From positions 62,001-126,000 of the forward strand of contig NZ_FNRI01000001.1 in assembly GCF_900107675.1 (NCBI RefSeq): 64,000 bases of DNA. The letters run 5' to 3'. A model generated the notes under the pieces. That model did not search any database and had not been told where the DNA came from. It saw only the letters and a program-made list of their open reading frames with translations. The DNA comes from Alistipes timonensis JC136 (GTDB taxonomy: Bacteria > Bacteroidota > Bacteroidia > Bacteroidales > Rikenellaceae). The first letter of the stretch is position 1. The number at the start of each line of letters is the position of its first letter. Below are positions 1 to 8,567 of the stretch, one piece after another. A program made the position numbers and the translations under genes.

Positions 1-380
1 ACCGCGACCTCGTGCGAAACGGGGGCGATCATGCGCAGCATCCGCACCATGCCGCAGTACTTTTCGTGCGTGAGGTCGATGGCGCGGCTTGCTTTCGCCT
101 GGTCGTCCTCGGACCCGCACTCGACGTTGTAAACGACATGGAACGAGCTGTATACGCTCTCCGATTTGACCTCTTCGGCAGATAACTCTCCCGAGTAGCT
201 GATTTCGAAGCGCTTGGGCGTGATACGCTCTTTCTGCATAATCATCAGCGCCGTCTGCGCGGAGCATTGCGCGGCTGCGTAGAGCAGCAGGGCTTTGGGG
301 TTCAGCGATTCGCATCCGGTGCCGTTTTCGGTCCGGAATTTCCCGTTTTCGGACATCTGTAAAGTGACTTTTTCAATCAT
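1..380 (-). CDS. OsmC-family peroxiredoxin-like protein (partial)
   Basis: The first 126 residues are visible; the C-terminus lies beyond the window edge. The pattern fits the OsmC/YhfA family of small thiol proteins that reduce organic hydroperoxides in the cytoplasm. Two cysteines sit where the family keeps its redox pair, Cys39 (AAAQCSAQT) and Cys109 (HEKYC). The start is the ATG at 378-380 (MIEKVTLQMSENG). It is divergent from the TPR gene at 492. Family assignment is by sequence pattern only; whether it is a true peroxidase is inference. Confidence 0.8.
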   Translation of the reverse strand, partial: MIEKVTLQMSENGKFRTENGTGCESLNPKALLLYAAAQCSAQTALMIMQKERITPKRFEISYSGELSAEEVKSESVYSSFHVVYNVECGSEDDQAKASRAIDLTHEKYCGMVRMLRMIAPVSHEVA

Positions 381-459
381 GGATTTCGGTTTTTTTGTTC
401 AACAATAACCCGGGGGCAAATTCCGTTCCTTTGGTAGTGTGCGGATGGGCAAAAATTCG

Positions 460-467
460 TATATTTG
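460..467 (+). promoter_or_regulatory. TAnnTTTG promoter of the TPR/barrel pair
   Basis: TATATTTG matches the Bacteroidota -7 element. Transcription should begin about 6-8 bases downstream, leaving a leader of roughly 12-18 bases before the ATGs at 486 and 492. It rules out the ATG at 465 as a usable start. Confidence 0.6.
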
Positions 468-491
468 CCCGTATTTAGTGAAAATATGTGT

Positions 492-3470
492 ATGCGAAAA
501 TTCCGGATATTGTTGCTGATCCTTGCCTTGGCGACGTGCACCTTCGGTGCGCAGGCCGCGAAGCCCGAAATAGAGACGCTCATGGAGCGTGCCCGCGATT
601 TGTTCGACTACGGCCGCTGGAGCGACGCCCGGCATGAATTCCTGCGTGCGAAGGCCGTCCTGCCCCCTTCGGACCGCCTGCTGGTCCAGGAGGTAGAGTT
701 TTACCTGGCCGCCTGCGCCGTGGAGCTGGGCAGCGCCGACGCCGAAGGAGCCCTGCGCGATTTCGGGGAGCGTTATCCCGAATCGGTCTATGCCAACGAC
801 GTGCGTTTCGCCCTCGGGTCGTTCTATTGTTCGGACGGGAATATGAAGAAGGCCCGCGAGGCTTTCGAAAAGACCGATTACAAGGCCCTGAGCGCACCGC
901 GCCGCGAGCAGTACGACATCCGCATGGGATATGTCGAATTCGGGGACGGCAATTACGCCAAAGCCTACGACTATTTCGACCGTATCGGCAGCCGCAGTGA
1001 ATATGTGGATCATGCCCGTTACTACAAAGCCTATATCGATTACGCCGAGGGGCGTTACGGCCGCGCGAAGCAGGGTTTCGAAACGCTCGCACGCAGCGAC
1101 GCCTACCGCGATGTGGTGCCGTACTACCTCCTGCAGATCGAGTTCCGCGAGGGCAACTACCGTTATGTGGTTGAAAACGGCGAGGCGCTGGCCCGCCGGG
1201 CTGTTCCCGAGCGCCGCGCCGAATTGGAGCGCGTGATGGCCGAATCGTGGTTCCGGCTGGATGATTTCAACAAGACGCTGGAGCACTTGGCGGCTTTCCG
1301 GAACGCCGGGGGCGAAATGGACCGCGACGCCGCTTATCTCGAGGGCTTTTCGCTTTACCGTACGGCCCGCTATCCCGAGGCCGCGGAGTGGCTGCGCAAG
1401 GCGTGCGGCGCCGAAGACGCCCTGACGCAGAACGCCTCCTACCACCTGGCCGACTGCTACCTGCGTGCCGGGGACAAGGAGTCGGCGATGCAGGCCTTTG
1501 CGATGGCTTCGGACGAGTCGCTGGATGCCGCGATCGCCGAAGATGCGCTCTTCAACTATGCCAAGCTGCAATATGAACTGGGCGGCGGAGCCTTCAACGG
1601 GGCGATCAACGTGCTGACGCGCTATGTCGGGCGCTATCCCTCGTCGCCGCGCGTCGGGGAGGCCCGGACGCTGCTGATCGCCGCCTACTACAACTCCCGC
1701 GACTACGATGCCGCCTACCGCGCCATTAAGGCGATGCCTTCGGGCGATGCCGACATCCGCGCGGCGTTGCAGAAAATAGCCTATTTCCGCGGATTGGAGG
1801 CTTACGCGTCCGGCGACCTGAAAGCGGCGCAAAGTTACCTGGCGGAGTCCGCGGCGGTGAACGTCAGCCCGAAATATTCGGCCCTGACCTCTTTCTGGCA
1901 GGGTGAGATCGCCTTTGCACAGGGCGATTACGCCGTTGCTGCGGCCAAATACAACGCCTACCTGAAGCGTGCGCCGCGCACCGAGCGGGAGTATGCGCTG
2001 GCGTGGTACAACCTCGGTTACTGCGCTTTCGACCGCAACGATCTCCGGCAGGCGCAGGAGGCTTTCGGCAAGTTCCTCGCCGCATGGTCGCCGCGCGACA
2101 GCTACCGCGCCGACGCGCTGAACCGATTGGGCGACGCGGCCTATTCCGACCGGCGGTTCGAGGCGGCCGTGGGGGAGTACGACAAGGCCATCGCGCTGGG
2201 AACGCCCGAAAAGCAATATGCTCAGTACAAACGGGCCGTTACGCTCGGCATTCTGGGCCATACGGACCGGAAACAGCAGGCTTTGCGGCAGATCGCCGCT
2301 GCGGGCGGGGATTATGCCGATGAGGCTTCCTACGAGTTGGGGCGCAGTTATATCGCGCAGGAGAAATATGCCGAGGGCGCCGCGCAGCTCGAGAAGTTCG
2401 TTGCGGCTTATCCCGCGTCGCCGCGCTGTACGCAGGCCTATTCCGATCTGGGACTGGCTTACCTGAATCTCGGCGACAAGCAGAAGTCGCTGGCCTATTA
2501 TGACCGCGTGGTCGGGGCGTCGCCCCAGTCGGCCGAGGCCAAGGGCGCGATGCAGTCGATCCGCGAGATTTATGTTTCGGAGGGTGATGTGGACGCCTAT
2601 TTCGACTATGCCGCCAAGGCGGGTGTGGAGAGCGACCTGACAGCCCTGTCGCGTGACTCGCTGTCGTTCGCCGCTGCGCAGAAGCTCTACCTCGGCGGGC
2701 AGCGGGATGCCGCTGCCAAGTCGCTGCGCAGCTATGTGGCGAGCTATCCGAAAGGCTATTACCTGACCGATGCGCTCTACTACCTGAGTGATTGCTATCT
2801 GCTGGCGGGTGACCGCGAGAACGCCATCGTGACGCTGACCGAACTGGCCGGGCAGGGAACGAACCAATATACCGTGGCCGTGTTGGAAAAACTCTCGGAG
2901 ATGACCTTCGCGGACAAGCGCTGGGACGAGGCCGCTTCGGCCTACCGGCGGCTTTACGACGTGGCGCCGACCAAGACGGGCCGCGAGGATGCCATGACGG
3001 GTTATGTGCGCGCCACCGTTGCCGGGGGCGACGGGGCGAAGATCGCCGAAATGGCCGCCGACGTGTGCGGCCGTGACGATGCGGGAGCCACGGCGCTGCG
3101 TGAGGCCAAATACGCCTGGGCCGGGCAGCTGCGGGCCGAGGGCCGCAGCGCCGAGGCGGTGAAACTCTACAAGGAGCTTTCGAAGGAGGTGCGCACGAAG
3201 GAGGGGGCCGAAGCCGCCTATTACGTGATCGAATCGACGTTCGAAAGCGGCGACATGGACAAGACCGAAGCCGCCGTATTCGCTTTCTCGGAGCGGGAAC
3301 CGCAGGCCTACTGGCTGGCGCGGGCTTTCCTCCTGCTGGGTGAAGTTTATGTCCGCAAGGGAGACACGTTCCAGGCCCGGGCGACGTGGCAGAGTGTCGC
3401 CGACGGTTATTCGCCTGCCGACGACGGCATTGTGGAGGAGGCGAAGGCACGAATCGCAAAATTGAATTGA
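492..3470 (+). CDS. Exported tetratricopeptide-repeat protein
   Basis: About 992 residues. A signal peptide (MRKFRILLLILALATCTFGAQA) is followed by TPR-like helical repeats across nearly the whole length, with recurring A..Y..A and YLAD/YYLSDCYL segments. Such repeats make protein-binding superhelices, so the likely role is periplasmic scaffolding for an outer-membrane partner. The stop is two bases before the ATG of the beta-barrel gene at 3473, so the two are probably translationally coupled and act together. The ATGs at 486 and 465 are in frame but too close to or upstream of the promoter start point. Exact function is unknown. Confidence 0.85.
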   Translation: MRKFRILLLILALATCTFGAQAAKPEIETLMERARDLFDYGRWSDARHEFLRAKAVLPPSDRLLVQEVEFYLAACAVELGSADAEGALRDFGERYPESVYANDVRFALGSFYCSDGNMKKAREAFEKTDYKALSAPRREQYDIRMGYVEFGDGNYAKAYDYFDRIGSRSEYVDHARYYKAYIDYAEGRYGRAKQGFETLARSDAYRDVVPYYLLQIEFREGNYRYVVENGEALARRAVPERRAELERVMAESWFRLDDFNKTLEHLAAFRNAGGEMDRDAAYLEGFSLYRTARYPEAAEWLRKACGAEDALTQNASYHLADCYLRAGDKESAMQAFAMASDESLDAAIAEDALFNYAKLQYELGGGAFNGAINVLTRYVGRYPSSPRVGEARTLLIAAYYNSRDYDAAYRAIKAMPSGDADIRAALQKIAYFRGLEAYASGDLKAAQSYLAESAAVNVSPKYSALTSFWQGEIAFAQGDYAVAAAKYNAYLKRAPRTEREYALAWYNLGYCAFDRNDLRQAQEAFGKFLAAWSPRDSYRADALNRLGDAAYSDRRFEAAVGEYDKAIALGTPEKQYAQYKRAVTLGILGHTDRKQQALRQIAAAGGDYADEASYELGRSYIAQEKYAEGAAQLEKFVAAYPASPRCTQAYSDLGLAYLNLGDKQKSLAYYDRVVGASPQSAEAKGAMQSIREIYVSEGDVDAYFDYAAKAGVESDLTALSRDSLSFAAAQKLYLGGQRDAAAKSLRSYVASYPKGYYLTDALYYLSDCYLLAGDRENAIVTLTELAGQGTNQYTVAVLEKLSEMTFADKRWDEAASAYRRLYDVAPTKTGREDAMTGYVRATVAGGDGAKIAEMAADVCGRDDAGATALREAKYAWAGQLRAEGRSAEAVKLYKELSKEVRTKEGAEAAYYVIESTFESGDMDKTEAAVFAFSEREPQAYWLARAFLLLGEVYVRKGDTFQARATWQSVADGYSPADDGIVEEAKARIAKLN

Positions 3471-3472
3471 CG

Positions 3473-5197
3473 ATGAAGAGGATTCTGATGATAGCCGCCC
3501 TCGCGGCAGTTCTGCCGCAACTGGCTGCGGCGCAGGTCGAGAAACAGGTCGAGGTGACCAAGGCGTATGTTCCGAAGGTGGAGAGCGCCTCGAAACTGGC
3601 CGTCCGGCCCGATATGACCGACACGACGCGCTTGCGTCCCGAGATTGATTATACCATCACGCCGCTGTCGCTGCGCACGACGCTCTCGACGCGTCCGATC
3701 CGTCCGGCGACGGTGACCTACTGGGAGTTCAACCGCCCGCTGCCGTTCTACGTGAAGGCAGGCGCGGGGTATCCGCTCAATTCGGTGCTGGATTTCTACG
3801 CGTCGTCGCAGAATCCTTCGACGGGTTATGTCATCGGATATGTCAACCACGAGGGGCAGTATGCCAAGATCCGGAACGATTTCGGCGTGAAGAACCCGTC
3901 GACGCGGATGTTCAACCGTATCGGGGCTGCCGCGGGCAAATATTTCGGGAAGCATATCCTCGAGGGGGATCTTTCCTACGACAACCGGATGTACCACCGT
4001 TACGGGGTTTATGCCCCTGCCGGGTTCGAACGGGAGTTCGGGGCAGGCGACATGAATGACTACGGCGATGCGCATGTCGCCGTGCGCTTCGGGGACGATT
4101 TCCAGGACCTCAGCCGCACGAACTTCGAGATCGCGCTGAACGGCGGCATGTTTTTCGATCATTCCGACTGGTCCGGTTACAATGAGAAGGCCCGCCAGAT
4201 GTCGCTCGGGGCCCGGGCGAAGATCGCCCGCGGATTCGGCCGCAGCAGTTTCTCGCTCGAAGCGGGCTATGAACGGCTGGCCGGGCAGAAATCCATTTCG
4301 GAAAACACCCAGCAGTTGATCCATGCCGCTCTGCGTTACGGTTTCCAGGGTGGGGTGGTGCGCCTCGATGTCGGGGCCGACTATTACCACGATAAGATCG
4401 AGGGGGCGGATGCCGGGAATTACGTCATTCCCTATGCCCGGCTCGATTTCAACCTCGGGACGCCGGGACTGCGGCCTTTCTTCGAAGCCGACGGCGCCGT
4501 GAAGCCCAATGATTTCCGGTCGCTGACGCTCCAAAATCCCTATGTGGCGGCTTCGACGTGGCTCGGCAAGAGCTCGGTCGATTACGATTTCCGCCTCGGG
4601 GTGGGCGGCAGCCTGTGGCGCAGCCGTTTCAACTACCGCCTCTATGCCGGCGTTTCGATCCGCGACAACCGGCTCTTCTGGACGGCCCGCTGGAACGACG
4701 ATCCCGAAAGCATCGGGTTCTTCGGCGCCTTCGTCCCCGTGACGGCGCGCCAGACCGTGACGTCGTTCAACGGCGAGATCGAATACCGGCCTGTGAGCGT
4801 GCTGAAATTCGACCTGGGTGTGCACGGCTGTCTCTACAATGACGAGACGGACCTGAAAAACGGCCTGCCGTCGATTGCCGGAGACGTCGGTGTCGCCTAC
4901 GAGGGCCGCAAGATCTCGTTCGGGGTGAAGGCGCTGATGCAGGGTGTCCGCCGCTGGTCGGCCTATGCGTATGATCCGGCAGACAGTCACGGCCTGTTCA
5001 CGATGCTGCCCGTGGTGCAGAATCCCTTTAAGGCTCCTTTTGCCGTCGACCTGCGGGTGAATTTCGACTGGAAGGTTTCGGGCCGTGTGACGCTCTTCGC
5101 CGAGGGGCGCAACCTCATCAACCGCGACCTCTACGAGTATCCGTGGTATCCCGAGCTGGGGGCCAACTTCACGGTCGGTATCAAAGCAAATTTTTAG
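3473..5197 (+). CDS. Outer-membrane beta-barrel protein (TonB-receptor-like barrel)
   Basis: 574 residues with a signal peptide (MKRILMIAALAAVLPQLAAAQ). The mature N-terminus has a short conserved-looking stretch (VEVTKAYVPKVE), then alternating amphipathic strands rich in Tyr/Gly/Asp and a final strand ending in aromatic F (NFTVGIKANF), the usual signal for BAM-dependent insertion. There is no plug domain and the length is short for a TonB-dependent receptor, so it is better called a barrel than a receptor. Coupling to the upstream TPR gene suggests a TPR-barrel complex in the outer membrane. Confidence 0.8.
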   Translation: MKRILMIAALAAVLPQLAAAQVEKQVEVTKAYVPKVESASKLAVRPDMTDTTRLRPEIDYTITPLSLRTTLSTRPIRPATVTYWEFNRPLPFYVKAGAGYPLNSVLDFYASSQNPSTGYVIGYVNHEGQYAKIRNDFGVKNPSTRMFNRIGAAAGKYFGKHILEGDLSYDNRMYHRYGVYAPAGFEREFGAGDMNDYGDAHVAVRFGDDFQDLSRTNFEIALNGGMFFDHSDWSGYNEKARQMSLGARAKIARGFGRSSFSLEAGYERLAGQKSISENTQQLIHAALRYGFQGGVVRLDVGADYYHDKIEGADAGNYVIPYARLDFNLGTPGLRPFFEADGAVKPNDFRSLTLQNPYVAASTWLGKSSVDYDFRLGVGGSLWRSRFNYRLYAGVSIRDNRLFWTARWNDDPESIGFFGAFVPVTARQTVTSFNGEIEYRPVSVLKFDLGVHGCLYNDETDLKNGLPSIAGDVGVAYEGRKISFGVKALMQGVRRWSAYAYDPADSHGLFTMLPVVQNPFKAPFAVDLRVNFDWKVSGRVTLFAEGRNLINRDLYEYPWYPELGANFTVGIKANF

Positions 5198-5216
5198 GGG
5201 CGTCGCTTTTTCTGCC

Positions 5217-5246
5217 GGGCGGGAACTTTTCGGAAGGTTCCCGCCC
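5217..5246 (+). terminator. Strong GC hairpin after the barrel gene
   Basis: A perfect 10-bp stem (GGGCGGGAAC / GTTCCCGCCC) with an 11-base loop lies 20 bases past the stop. There is no U-run behind it, so it may be a 3' stabiliser or a weak terminator rather than a classical intrinsic one. Confidence 0.45.
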
Positions 5247-5366
5247 GTGCTGTTGTCCGGAAAGGCGGAAATTCGTTTTAATGATGATCATTTTCGGCTC
5301 GATGTGATGACCTGACGGAAATTTTTGCTAACTTCGGACAAGTTTAATTCATTAACACACACGACT

Positions 5367-6104
5367 ATGAAACACACGATGCCTGAGCTTCCCTATGCAT
5401 TGGAAGCGCTTGCTCCGAAGATGAGCAAGGAAACGCTCGATTACCATTACGGCAAGCACCTGCAAACCTATGTGGATAACCTGAACAAACTGATCCCCGG
5501 CACGCCCTATGAGGAGATGCCGCTCGACGAGATCGTCCGCAAGGCCGACGGCGGCATATTCAACAACGCCGCCCAGACCTGGAATCATACTTTCTTCTTC
5601 CAAATGCTGACCCCCGCGCAGAAGCCCGTGCCTGCGAAGCTGGCCGCGAAGCTCTCCGAGGCGTTCGGCTCGGTGGAGGCTTTCAAAGAGCAGTTCACCA
5701 AAGCCGCCGTGGGCCTTTTCGGTTCGGGATGGGCGTGGCTGGTGATGGACAAGGCAGGCAAGCTGTCGATCGTCGCCAAGTCGAACGCCGGCAACCCGAT
5801 GACCGACGGACTGCGTCCGGTGATGACGGCCGACGTCTGGGAGCACGCCTATTATATCGATTACCGTAACCGCCGGGCCGAGTTCATGGCTGCTTTCTGG
5901 GAACTGATCGACTGGCAGAAGGTCGCCGACCGCTGCATCCCGAAGCGATACAAGTGTACGGCCTGCGACTATGTCTATGATCCCGCCAAGGGCGACCCCG
6001 AGACCGGCATTGCCCCCGGAACGCCGTTCGACGAGATTCCCGACGACTGGACCTGCCCGATCTGCGGACTTTACAAGTCGGAGTTCGAGGCGATCGAGGA
6101 GTAA
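5367..6104 (+). CDS. sodB: Iron-type superoxide dismutase fused to rubredoxin
   Basis: 245 residues. Residues 1-190 are a complete Fe/Mn superoxide dismutase with the four metal ligands His27, His74, Asp156 and His160; Gln70 before WNHTF is the Fe-type/cambialistic signature. Residues 193-245 form a full rubredoxin with both CxxCG-type knuckles (Cys197/Cys200 and Cys230/Cys233), joined by only a few residues. The enzyme converts superoxide to peroxide and oxygen in the cytoplasm; the rubredoxin could deliver electrons to the active site or a partner (inference). The start is the ATG giving MKHTMPELPYALEAL, matching the family N-terminus. Confidence 0.93.
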   Translation: MKHTMPELPYALEALAPKMSKETLDYHYGKHLQTYVDNLNKLIPGTPYEEMPLDEIVRKADGGIFNNAAQTWNHTFFFQMLTPAQKPVPAKLAAKLSEAFGSVEAFKEQFTKAAVGLFGSGWAWLVMDKAGKLSIVAKSNAGNPMTDGLRPVMTADVWEHAYYIDYRNRRAEFMAAFWELIDWQKVADRCIPKRYKCTACDYVYDPAKGDPETGIAPGTPFDEIPDDWTCPICGLYKSEFEAIEE

Positions 6105-6106
6105 AC

Positions 6107-6145
6107 GAAAAACCCTCCGCAACATCGGTTGCGGAGGGTTTTTTG
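6107..6145. terminator. Bidirectional intrinsic terminator between sodB and the ABM gene
   Basis: A 13-bp perfect stem (6111-6123 with 6128-6140, loop ATCG) flanked by A-run on the left and T-run on the right. It can end both the converging sodB transcript and the minus-strand ABM gene. Confidence 0.9.
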
Positions 6146-6162
6146 TGTCCGGATGGTGCGGA

Positions 6163-6438
6163 TCAGAAGACGAATTTCTCGAGCTTCAGTTCGCCCAACT
6201 GCTGCATGCGCGGCACGAGGGTCGTGAAATGCGATGCCTGCTCGTGGGCCGCAAGGGCCTTGGCGTTGCTCCAGGTCTCGCAGATCATCAGAACGTCGCT
6301 GCGCGTGGAGCTTTCGAACAGGTCGTAGGCTACGCATCCTTCGTCTTTGAGCGAGGCGGCTACCAGCTCTTTGGCCGTGCGCACCAGCTCCTCGCGGTTG
6401 CTATCCGTCGTGCGGATAAATACATTGAGTCGTATCAT
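6163..6438 (-). CDS. ABM-domain protein, putative quinol monooxygenase
   Basis: 91 residues with the antibiotic-biosynthesis-monooxygenase (ABM) fold pattern: MIRLNVFIRT first strand, a helix with EGCVAYDLFES, the conserved ICETWSNAKALAAHEQASHF segment and a C-terminal strand. Members are small dimeric cofactor-free oxygenases, often YgiN-like, or degrade reactive quinones. Its position beside superoxide dismutase is compatible with an oxidative-stress role, but the substrate cannot be read from the sequence. Confidence 0.85.
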   Translation of the reverse strand: MIRLNVFIRTTDSNREELVRTAKELVAASLKDEGCVAYDLFESSTRSDVLMICETWSNAKALAAHEQASHFTTLVPRMQQLGELKLEKFVF

Positions 6439-6515
6439 TGCTTTTGTGTTTTTGATTTTGGCCGTCTACAAATATAGGAAATTTTTTCGTATCTTACACC
6501 ATTAATTGAATCCTT

Positions 6516-7337
6516 ATGGAACTGAACGATAAAAAATTCGCGGTGCTGATCGATGCCGACAACATCTCTCACCGCAAGATAAAGGATATCCTGGACGAGA
6601 TCGCCAACTACGGCACGCCGACGATAAAGCGCATTTACGGAGATTTCACCAACCCGAAATTCGCCGCCTGGAAAGAGGTGCTGCTCGAGAACTCCATCAC
6701 GCCCATTCAGCAGTATGCCTATACCACGGGCAAGAATGCGACGGATTCGGCGCTGATCATCGACGCCATGGACATTCTGCATAAGGAGGGCGTGAACGGG
6801 TTCTGCATCGTGTCGAGCGACAGCGACTACACGCGCCTCGCCAGCCGCATCCGCGAATCGGGCAAGGAGGTGCTGGGTTTCGGCGAGAAGAAGACGCCGA
6901 AACCGTTCATCAAATCGTGCGACAAATTCATCTACGTCGAGATCCTCGGGCAGACGCCTCCGCTTGAGAAGGCGGCCCCTGCGAAGAAGAAGGCAGAGAC
7001 GAAGAAGCCCGCCGGAGCCGAGGTGCAGGCCGAACCCGTTGCCGAACCCGCCGGGGAGAAGAAGCAGGCGCAGGACGGGGGACATGCTTCGACGATTATC
7101 CGGCCGTTCGACGACGAATTCCGCACGTTGCTGGAGAACACGATCGACGATGCGGCCGACGACAGCGGTTGGGCCTCTTTGGGCGACGTGGGAAGCGTGC
7201 TGTCGAAGAAAATGCCCGATTTCGACCCCCGCAACTACGGATATAAGAAACTCTCGCTCCTGATCCGGGCGCTTTCCGACGCGGTGGACATGAAGACCGA
7301 GCAGCAGCGGGTATTTGTCCGCAACCGGCTGGGGTAG
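6516..7337 (+). CDS. NYN-domain RNase-like protein with C-terminal OST-HTH (LOTUS) domain
   Basis: 273 residues. Residues 8-150 are a NYN (PIN-like) domain with acidic metal ligands in LIDADN (Asp13/Asp15), the DSALIIDAMDIL segment and SSDSDYTRL. A charged Ala/Lys/Glu linker (about 150-195) leads to an OST-HTH/LOTUS-type winged helix (about 205-273). This is the architecture of bacterial LabA/MARF1-like proteins, thought to be RNA-directed nucleases. It stands alone between convergent neighbours; its RNA target is unknown. Confidence 0.87.
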   Translation: MELNDKKFAVLIDADNISHRKIKDILDEIANYGTPTIKRIYGDFTNPKFAAWKEVLLENSITPIQQYAYTTGKNATDSALIIDAMDILHKEGVNGFCIVSSDSDYTRLASRIRESGKEVLGFGEKKTPKPFIKSCDKFIYVEILGQTPPLEKAAPAKKKAETKKPAGAEVQAEPVAEPAGEKKQAQDGGHASTIIRPFDDEFRTLLENTIDDAADDSGWASLGDVGSVLSKKMPDFDPRNYGYKKLSLLIRALSDAVDMKTEQQRVFVRNRLG

Positions 7338-7354
7338 CGCCTGTTCCGGCAGGC

Positions 7355-8296
7355 TCAGAGCGGACGGAGAGCGGCGCGGGCTGCTTCGTATTCGGAGACG
7401 AGGCGGCGAAGGATGTCGCCGGCCGACGGCAGGTCGTCGATAAGCGCGGCGATCTGGCCGATCTCCAGTTCCCCGTCGTCGAGGTCTCCCTCGAAGATTC
7501 CCCGTTTGGGCCGTCCGCGGCCTATCAGTTCGAGCAGCTCCTCAGCTCCGGCGCCGCGTCCTTCGGCCTCCTCGACCGTGCGGCAGAAGCCGTTGCGGAT
7601 GAGGCGTGTCGGGATGACCTTTTTGAGCGTCAGGATCGTGTCGCCCTCTTGTACTTCCACACACCGTTGTTTGAACGCCTCGCAGGCTGAACTCTCCTGC
7701 GACAGTGCGAAGCGCGTTCCCAGTTGGCACCCTTCGGCGCCCAGGGCGAACGCGGCCAGCATCCCGGCTCCCGTGGCAACACCTCCCGCGGCGATGAGCG
7801 GCAGGTCGACGGCCTGCCGTATCTGCGGGACGAGCGCCATTGTCGTCGTCTCCTCACGGCCGTTGTGGCCCCCGGCTTCGAAACCTTCGGCCACCACGGC
7901 ATCCACACCCGCGTCGCGGCTTTTGAGTGCGAATTTCGAACTCGACACCACATGTGCCACACGGCAGCCCGCGTCGTGCAGGCGTCCGGTCCACGTTGCG
8001 GGGTTGCCCGCCGAGGTGAAGACCGCCGGCACACGTTCTTCCACGATGACGTCCATCAGCTGGGGCGTATAGCGGTAGGCCAGCGGTACGTTGACCCCGA
8101 ATGGCCGGGATGTGGCTGCCCGGCATTTGCGGATGTGTTCGCGCAGCAGTTCGGGTGTCATCGATCCGGAGCCGATCAACCCCAGTCCGCCGGCCTCGCT
8201 GACGGCGGCGGCCAGCCGCCAGCCGCTACACCACACCATTCCGCCCGCAATGACGGGGTAGCGGATGCCGAAGAGGGTCGTGATTCTGTTTTCCAT
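7355..8296 (-). CDS. Nitronate monooxygenase / FabK-like flavoprotein
   Basis: 313 residues of the 2-nitropropane-dioxygenase TIM barrel family. Visible signatures are the N-terminal RYPVIAGGMVW, the FMN-contact segments GGLGLIGSGS and GVNVPL, the loop EGFEAGGHNG and the phosphate-binding LPLIAAGGVATGAGM. The family includes nitronate monooxygenases and enoyl-ACP reductase II (FabK), which are hard to separate by eye. The gene is a single cistron, convergent with the NYN gene and followed at its 5' side by the SRP RNA on the same strand. Confidence 0.85.
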   Translation of the reverse strand: MENRITTLFGIRYPVIAGGMVWCSGWRLAAAVSEAGGLGLIGSGSMTPELLREHIRKCRAATSRPFGVNVPLAYRYTPQLMDVIVEERVPAVFTSAGNPATWTGRLHDAGCRVAHVVSSSKFALKSRDAGVDAVVAEGFEAGGHNGREETTTMALVPQIRQAVDLPLIAAGGVATGAGMLAAFALGAEGCQLGTRFALSQESSACEAFKQRCVEVQEGDTILTLKKVIPTRLIRNGFCRTVEEAEGRGAGAEELLELIGRGRPKRGIFEGDLDDGELEIGQIAALIDDLPSAGDILRRLVSEYEAARAALRPL

Positions 8297-8371
8297 CGTT
8301 TTTCGGTTTTATGCGAGGTTAAGATACAATTATTTTTCCAAAACAGGCATGAACGGTTCGGGAAGCATTCG

Positions 8372-8412
8372 CAAAAAAAGCGGTGCCTCGACCCATCGGG
8401 TCAAAGCACCGT
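8372..8412 (-). terminator. Intrinsic terminator of the SRP RNA
   Basis: Read on the minus strand, a long hairpin (arms at 8381-8386 and 8406-8411 extended by an inner GACCC/GGGTC stem) is followed by seven T. It lies directly 3' of the SRP RNA. Confidence 0.85.
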
Positions 8413-8414
8413 TA

Positions 8415-8518
8415 TAGAAAAAGGGTGAGCTACTTACATCGCACCGCTACGACCACATACCCTTGCTCGATTCCTCGCCTGGGGGATTCTGTAGGAGCTG
8501 GTCGTATAAGACTCACCC
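8415..8518 (-). ncRNA. ffs: Signal recognition particle RNA (4.5S-type)
   Basis: On the minus strand the RNA has closing arms GGGTGAG and CTCACCC and, at its apex (8461-8485), the helix-8 signature: CAGG, a 3-bp stem CGA/TCG closed by a GGAA tetraloop, then AGCA and AGGG. This is the Ffh-binding site that pairs with the GTPase encoded at 37518-38849. A TTTG-N19-TACTTTTG promoter and an intrinsic terminator bracket it. Ends are estimated to within a few bases. Confidence 0.88.
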
Positions 8519-8523
8519 GGGGA

Positions 8524-8554
8524 CAAAAGTAGGAATTTTTTGTATCTTTGCAAA
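8524..8554. promoter_or_regulatory. Overlapping divergent promoters of ffs and mltG
   Basis: On the minus strand TACTTTTG (8524-8531) with TTTG at 8551-8554 (spacing 19) drives ffs. On the plus strand TATCTTTG (8543-8550) drives mltG. The two sites overlap, so RNA polymerase can occupy only one at a time. Confidence 0.7.
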
Positions 8555-8567
8555 AAATAATTGCGGA

